A DNA stretch of 40,577 bases from Streptomyces benahoarensis (GTDB lineage: Bacteria > Actinomycetota > Actinomycetes > Streptomycetales > Streptomycetaceae), in contig NZ_VKJP01000016.1 of the NCBI RefSeq assembly GCF_007280575.1, forward strand, positions 1-40,577, read 5' to 3'. Below the pieces are notes generated by a model. That model did not search any database. It was not told the origin of the DNA and saw nothing but the letters and a program-made list of their open reading frames with translations. Positions 37,037-40,577 of this stretch are shown here, piece by piece. The position numbers and the translations under genes are program-made. Position 1 is the stretch's first letter, and every line of letters begins with the position of its first letter.

Positions 37037-37393
37037 CGGGTGGCTCCCTTGGCGAAGTGACGTTCGACGTGGTGCCGGAGGGCGGAGAGCGCGCCGGTCA
37101 GCAGCAGGTACCGGACGGTGGCGACCCTCAGCAGCGGGACGACGCGGCCGGTGCGGCCGTGGATGACCTGGACCTGGTGGAAGAGTTCGCCGACCGCCAT
37201 GACGGAGACGATCGAGGCGCCCTTGAAGAGGGAGATGACCTCGTCGGCGGGACTGTGCGAGGAGCACGGCGGTCACGGCGACGGCGACCCAGCGCCAGGG
37301 GTCGCGTACGGGCGCCACCCGCAGCGTCTCCGGGCCGTCCGCGCCGGGCGGTGCCGGTGCCGTGGCGGCGGGTGGTTCAGCGGTCAGCGGCAT
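37033..37393 (-). pseudogene. Polar amino acid ABC permease, large internal deletion
   Basis: From ATG 37393 (GAGGA upstream) the frame gives a normal permease N-terminus (MPLTAEPP ... [20 protein letters not shown]). Near 37255 it meets, in another frame, the C-terminal part: [20 protein letters not shown], then [20 protein letters not shown], then [13 protein letters not shown] and a TGA overlapping the ATPase ATG. About 46 plus 75 residues remain of roughly 290. All central helices and the EAA-loop region up to the GxLKGxS segment are gone, and the junction is out of frame. The intact homologue at 39293-40171 shows what is missing. Confidence 0.8.
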
Positions 37394-39296
37394 GGCGGTC
37401 CTCGCGGGTGGCGGTACGGGCGGTGCGGGGCCGCGCGGCGGGCGGGGCCGCACGCTCCGTCAGGAAGGTGAGCAGCGCCCGCGCGCTCGCGTCGTTCTGC
37501 CGGAAGGCGGGGGCGTTGGTACGGGGTCGGGTGAAGGCGCCGCCGGAGCGGGCGTCGGTGTGCGGGCCGAGGGCGAAACGGCGCGGGTGCGGGCGGCCCG
37601 CCCGGTCGAGGACGCGGCCGTCGGCGGGGTCCACGGCGAGCAGTCCGGCGGGGGTCGCGGCGGCGCCGTCGGCGTGCAGGGCGCGCAGCAGACTGTCGGC
37701 GGAGCGGGCCACGGTCGGCTCCGGCAGCCGCGCCTCGACCAGCGCCCGGGCCGGGGTCGCGGCGCCCGGCACGGTCGCCGACCGGGCCGTGAACCGTCCG
37801 GTGACCGCGTCGGCGGTGACGGTGGTGTCGGAGCCGAGGAAGCGGACGAGTCCGGCGCGGGAGAGGGCGAGCAGCTGCCGCAGCCGGGGGCCGGGCGGCC
37901 CGGAGGCGAGATAGCTGAAGAAGCCGTGCCACCAGGGGCCGCGGTCGCCGATCCGGATCAGCTGGCCGTAGACGGAGAGCAGCGCGAGGAAAACGGCCTG
38001 GTCGGGGCTGTACGCCGGATCGTGACGGCGAGTCAGATCGGCCTCGATGTGGGCGCGCAGCGCGTCCTGGAGGGCGTCGCCGTCCGGGAGGCGCAGCCCG
38101 GCCAGCGGGTGGTCGAGGGCGGTGAGGTCGAGGCGGTCGGCCGCGTCCGGTACGGCCTCCTCGGCCAGTGCGCGGCGGGCGGCCGCGTCCCCGGCGGCGT
38201 ACCGGCGCTCGAAGGCGGGCCAGGGCATCCGGGTGCGCTCGGGGTGGGCGGCGAACAGGCGGTGGTAGTGGGCGAAGCCCAGCTCCGCCTCGATCAGCGG
38301 GCGGACGTCGGCGTCGAAGGAGAAGCCACCGGGCCGGGCGAGCAGCGCGTCGACCTCGGCGGGGCCGAGGAACCGCGGCAGCGGCGGGCGGGGCGCGTCC
38401 GGTTCGTAGCCGATCTTGGAGCGGTAGGGGACGCCGCGCCGCGACCCGACGTGCAGCACCGGTTCGCGGCCCGACGGGTGGTACGTCAGCTCCCCGGCCC
38501 CTCCTTCGACGGCCTCGGTGTACCGGCCGCCGCGGCCCTCGGTGACCAGCACCATCAGGTCGATGAAGGCGAGGCCGAACCCGCGGACCAGCACCGGCTC
38601 GCCGGGCCGCAGCCCGCCGAGGCCGGCGTCGGCGGTGAAGCCCGGCGGCAGATACGTCAGCCCGTGGCGCTTCGCGAACCGGTCGAACTCCCGCTGCCCC
38701 GCGTCGGGTTCGGCGTCGAGGTGCCCGAGGGCGAGCACCACGGCGTCGGCGGTGAGCGGCGCGGGGCAGCCCTCCAGCCACACCTGCTGGCGGCCGTCGG
38801 CCGGCCCGGCGAGGCGGACCGCGCGCCGCCGGTGCTCATGGATGGCGATCCGCGGCGGCAGCGCGGCCACCGCACGCTCGTACGCCCAGGTCAGATAGGC
38901 GCTCTGGAGCCGTCGGCCGGGGAAGTCGCGCGGGCCGAGGGCGGCGACGGCCGCGGCGACGTCGGGGGTGACGCGGATGCCGCCGGAGCGGACCGCGGCG
39001 CACCACTGGGCGAGCGACGGGCCCGGGCGCACCGGACCGGCCATCTCCACGGTGTCGTCGGTGAAGAGGGTGGAGTCGTCGGGCAGCGAGTTCATCCACA
39101 GCAGCGGCGACTGGTCGCGGCGCCAGATGCGGCCGCCGCCCGGCGGGTACGGATCGACGAGGTGCAGGTCGAGCGGGGCGTCGCCGTACAGCTCGGGGGC
39201 GTTGGCGGCGATCCGCTCGATGAGACCGGTGGCGCGGGGCCCGGCGCCGACGACGACCACGGCGGGGCGCCCGGCCCCGCGCGGCGCGGCGCTCAC
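37377..39296 (-). CDS. FAD/NAD(P)-binding protein (NAD_binding_9 / YdhS-like)
   Basis: 639 residues from GTG 39296, which overlaps the permease stop (GTGA). The N-terminal dinucleotide fold is [18 protein letters not shown]. It is followed by [35 protein letters not shown] and [16 protein letters not shown]. The C-terminal third carries [23 protein letters not shown] and [11 protein letters not shown]. This large family (PF13454-type) is poorly characterised. Members near LLM monooxygenases in actinobacterial sulfur-scavenging clusters may supply reduced flavin or oxidise an intermediate, which is inference. A much longer open frame upstream overlaps the permease gene and is not used. Confidence 0.85.
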   Translation of the reverse strand: MSAAPRGAGRPAVVVVGAGPRATGLIERIAANAPELYGDAPLDLHLVDPYPPGGGRIWRRDQSPLLWMNSLPDDSTLFTDDTVEMAGPVRPGPSLAQWCAAVRSGGIRVTPDVAAAVAALGPRDFPGRRLQSAYLTWAYERAVAALPPRIAIHEHRRRAVRLAGPADGRQQVWLEGCPAPLTADAVVLALGHLDAEPDAGQREFDRFAKRHGLTYLPPGFTADAGLGGLRPGEPVLVRGFGLAFIDLMVLVTEGRGGRYTEAVEGGAGELTYHPSGREPVLHVGSRRGVPYRSKIGYEPDAPRPPLPRFLGPAEVDALLARPGGFSFDADVRPLIEAELGFAHYHRLFAAHPERTRMPWPAFERRYAAGDAAARRALAEEAVPDAADRLDLTALDHPLAGLRLPDGDALQDALRAHIEADLTRRHDPAYSPDQAVFLALLSVYGQLIRIGDRGPWWHGFFSYLASGPPGPRLRQLLALSRAGLVRFLGSDTTVTADAVTGRFTARSATVPGAATPARALVEARLPEPTVARSADSLLRALHADGAAATPAGLLAVDPADGRVLDRAGRPHPRRFALGPHTDARSGGAFTRPRTNAPAFRQNDASARALLTFLTERAAPPAARPRTARTATREDRHAADR

Positions 39297-40171
39297 CGGG
39301 CACCGGCCGTTCCGCGGGCGTAGCGCCGCTCGACGTAGTGCTGGCCGATGCCGAGCAGCGAGGTGATGATCACGTACCAGACGGTGGCGACCATCAGCAT
39401 CGGGATGACCTGGTACGTGCGGTGGTAGATGAGCTGCACGGAGTAGAGCAGGTCGTTGACGGCGATCATGCTGACGACGGAGGTGCCCTTGAGGGTGCCG
39501 ATCAGCATGTTCCCGGCGGGCGGCACGATCGACCGCATGGCCTGCGGCAGCACGATCCGGCGCAGCCGCCGCCACCTGCCGAGCCCCAGCGACTGGGCGG
39601 CCTCCGTCTGCCCCCGGTCGACGGAGAGGATCCCGGCCCGGACCACCTCGGCGGCGTACGCGGCCTCGTGGAGGGTCAGGCCGAGGACGGCGATGGCGGG
39701 CGGCGCGAGCAGATGGACGGTCCTGACGCCCAGGATCGTCGGGTAGAGCGCGCCGATGTTGAACCAGAACAGCAGCTGCACCAGGATCGGCATCGACCGG
39801 AAGAGCCAGATGTACCCCGAACTTATGCCGCGCAGCACGGGGTTGGCGGACAGCCGCATGGTGGCGAGCAGCGTGCCCAGTGCGAAGCCGAGGACCATCA
39901 CGGCGGCGGTCAGCCAGAGCGTGAGCAGCAGACCGTTCAGGACCGGCGTGGTGAGGAAGTAGGCGGCGACGAGGTCCCACCGGAAGGCGTCGTTCCCGGC
40001 GACGGAGCGGAGTACGAGACCCAGCAGGACGAGGACGACGACGGCGGCCGCCCACTGGCCGAGCGGGCGGCGGGCGACGATGCGCGGTGGCGCGTCGCCT
40101 ACGGGACGCCCGTCGGCGGGCGGGGCGGCGGAAGAGGAAACGGCAGGGGTGCGGAGGGTGCCGGAAGGCAT
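39293..40171 (-). CDS. Polar amino acid ABC transporter permease (intact)
   Basis: 292 residues from ATG 40171, with GGAG seven nt upstream. HisM/GlnP-type permease: a helix near residues 38-58 (WAAAVVVLVLLGLVL), LLLTLWLTAAVMVLGFALGTLL, and YIWLFRSMPILVQLLFWFNI. The EAA loop reads SVDRGQTEAAQSLGLGRWRR, then IVLPQAMRSIVPPAGNMLIG and TLKGTSVVSMIA. It is the first gene of the operon and should pair with the second, broken permease and the ATPase. Amino-acid-type importers beside LLM monooxygenases are known for S-substituted cysteines (the B. subtilis ytm operon). Confidence 0.92.
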   Translation of the reverse strand: MPSGTLRTPAVSSSAAPPADGRPVGDAPPRIVARRPLGQWAAAVVVLVLLGLVLRSVAGNDAFRWDLVAAYFLTTPVLNGLLLTLWLTAAVMVLGFALGTLLATMRLSANPVLRGISSGYIWLFRSMPILVQLLFWFNIGALYPTILGVRTVHLLAPPAIAVLGLTLHEAAYAAEVVRAGILSVDRGQTEAAQSLGLGRWRRLRRIVLPQAMRSIVPPAGNMLIGTLKGTSVVSMIAVNDLLYSVQLIYHRTYQVIPMLMVATVWYVIITSLLGIGQHYVERRYARGTAGAR

Positions 40172-40260
40172 GCGAAGGCTCCGTGGATGCGGTGATCGAA
40201 CACGGGAGATGCGCCTTCACAGGCAGAACGGTCGCGCCCCTCAGCACGGCCGTGGACCGA

Positions 40261-40291
40261 GGCTATGGGGTCAACACGCCGTTCTGTCAAG
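40261..40291 (-). promoter_or_regulatory. Probable promoter of the transporter/monooxygenase operon
   Basis: On the minus strand a perfect TTGACA (40286-40291) is followed after 19 nt by TAGCCT (40261-40266), about 90 bp before the permease ATG. The -10 is weak. Confidence 0.45.
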
Positions 40292-40326
40292 GCTGTCCAC
40301 ACTGTGAGCAGTCCGTCTCGGGGCAG

Positions 40327-40355
40327 TTGACGCGCCACCGGATGCCTGTTCCACT
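40327..40355 (+). promoter_or_regulatory. Probable promoter of the leader-peptide gene
   Basis: TTGACG (40327-40332), a 17-nt spacer, then TCCACT (40350-40355). Transcription would start close to 40362-40363, i.e. at the ATG, giving a leaderless mRNA. Confidence 0.45.
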
Positions 40356-40362
40356 TGGCCGC

Positions 40363-40434
40363 ATGAACGCATGGCAGTGGCTGGTCACCCGCGACCACAT
40401 CGACTTCGGTCGCGTGTGGTCGTCGTCCTGTTGA
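40363..40434 (+). CDS. Cys-terminated leader peptide of the actinobacterial sulfur-gene type
   Basis: A 23-residue peptide, too short for routine gene calling, from ATG 40363 to TGA 40434. Its core TRDHIDFGRV and its end SSSC fit the putative-leader-peptide family of Streptomyces, whose members carry a T-R-R-H-I-D-L-x-R-V core and a C-terminal Cys (often L-C or A-C). These precede sulfate, sulfonate and cysteine-related operons and are thought to respond to Cys supply through ribosome stalling. It is divergent from the transporter operon. The gene it regulates should begin beyond the right edge. No ribosome site is visible, consistent with leaderless translation. Confidence 0.65.
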   Translation: MNAWQWLVTRDHIDFGRVWSSSC

Positions 40435-40577
40435 GCTGACCCCCTGCCCTGAGGCCCGCCGCCTTCGCCGGACGGGCCGATCCGCGGTTCCGCCTTCCCG
40501 CCACCGCGCCTTCACATCGTGCCGCCCGTCGGCGCACCCTCCCCTCGCGCTTCCCGGAGCCCGGACGCCCGCCACCC
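40435..40577 (+). other. 5' leader DNA of the next gene
   Basis: C-rich, gene-free DNA from the leader peptide to the window end. It is presumably the leader region of a plus-strand gene that starts outside. Confidence 0.4.

Noticed and set aside
39297..40247. N-terminal extension of the FAD-protein frame to 956 residues
   Set aside because: It overlaps the permease gene in another frame and is Arg/Pro-rich; GTG 39296 with the GTGA overlap is the real start.

Overview
The window is high-GC actinobacterial DNA and almost certainly comes from a Streptomyces chromosome. The markers are a subtilisin-inhibitor-like (SSI) protein, two streptogrisin-type proteases, a mycothiol-linked formaldehyde dehydrogenase, a monomeric NADP isocitrate dehydrogenase, a DnaE2 translesion polymerase pair, and frequent GTG/TTG starts. 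All calls come from reading the sequence; no database search was run.

Left part (1-8.2 kb) is a scarred, low-density region. It holds three remnants of IS5-like transposases (1-117, 207-281, 3507-3653), a 43-nt 3' piece of a tRNA-Gly(CCC) gene next to a hairpin (2943-3017), and a lone six-repeat YVTN beta-propeller gene with near-identical 126-bp repeats. An intact two-gene unit follows, an mscR-like dehydrogenase and a metallo-beta-lactamase-fold hydrolase. Beyond it lie the frameshifted 3' end of a branched-chain aminotransferase gene and a frameshifted histidine/phenylalanine-lyase-like gene whose MIO motif is altered. This looks like an integration hot spot or island edge.

Middle part (8.2-26.1 kb) is ordinary chromosome: pirin, a short GntR regulator, asparagine synthetase, a methyltransferase, a double-GNAT protein, icd, a small secreted protein, a NUDIX hydrolase, a divergent GlxA-type regulator/oxidoreductase pair, a divergent Lrp regulator/APC permease pair, and a catalytically degenerate Y-family polymerase overlapping dnaE2. 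A near-consensus LexA box lies upstream of dnaE2. Several convergent gene pairs share strong hairpin terminators.

From 26.3 to 32.1 kb lie an ABC-2/DUF3533-like membrane protein, an SSI-family inhibitor with Arg at P1, two secreted chymotrypsin-fold proteases, and between them a band-7/SPFH membrane protein.

The right end (32.4-40.2 kb, all minus strand) is one tightly overlapping operon: permease, FAD/NAD(P)-binding protein, second permease, ATPase, substrate-binding protein, two flavin-dependent LLM monooxygenases and a DUF1684 protein. It resembles organosulfur or modified-cysteine scavenging operons. Its transporter core is decaying: the second permease and the binding protein each keep only their ends, and the ATPase carries an exact 60-bp in-frame palindromic insertion. 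Divergent from the operon, at the right edge, is a tiny Cys-terminated leader-peptide gene of the type that precedes actinobacterial sulfur genes, which supports the sulfur link. The palindromic insertion and the leader peptide are the two most interesting signals.
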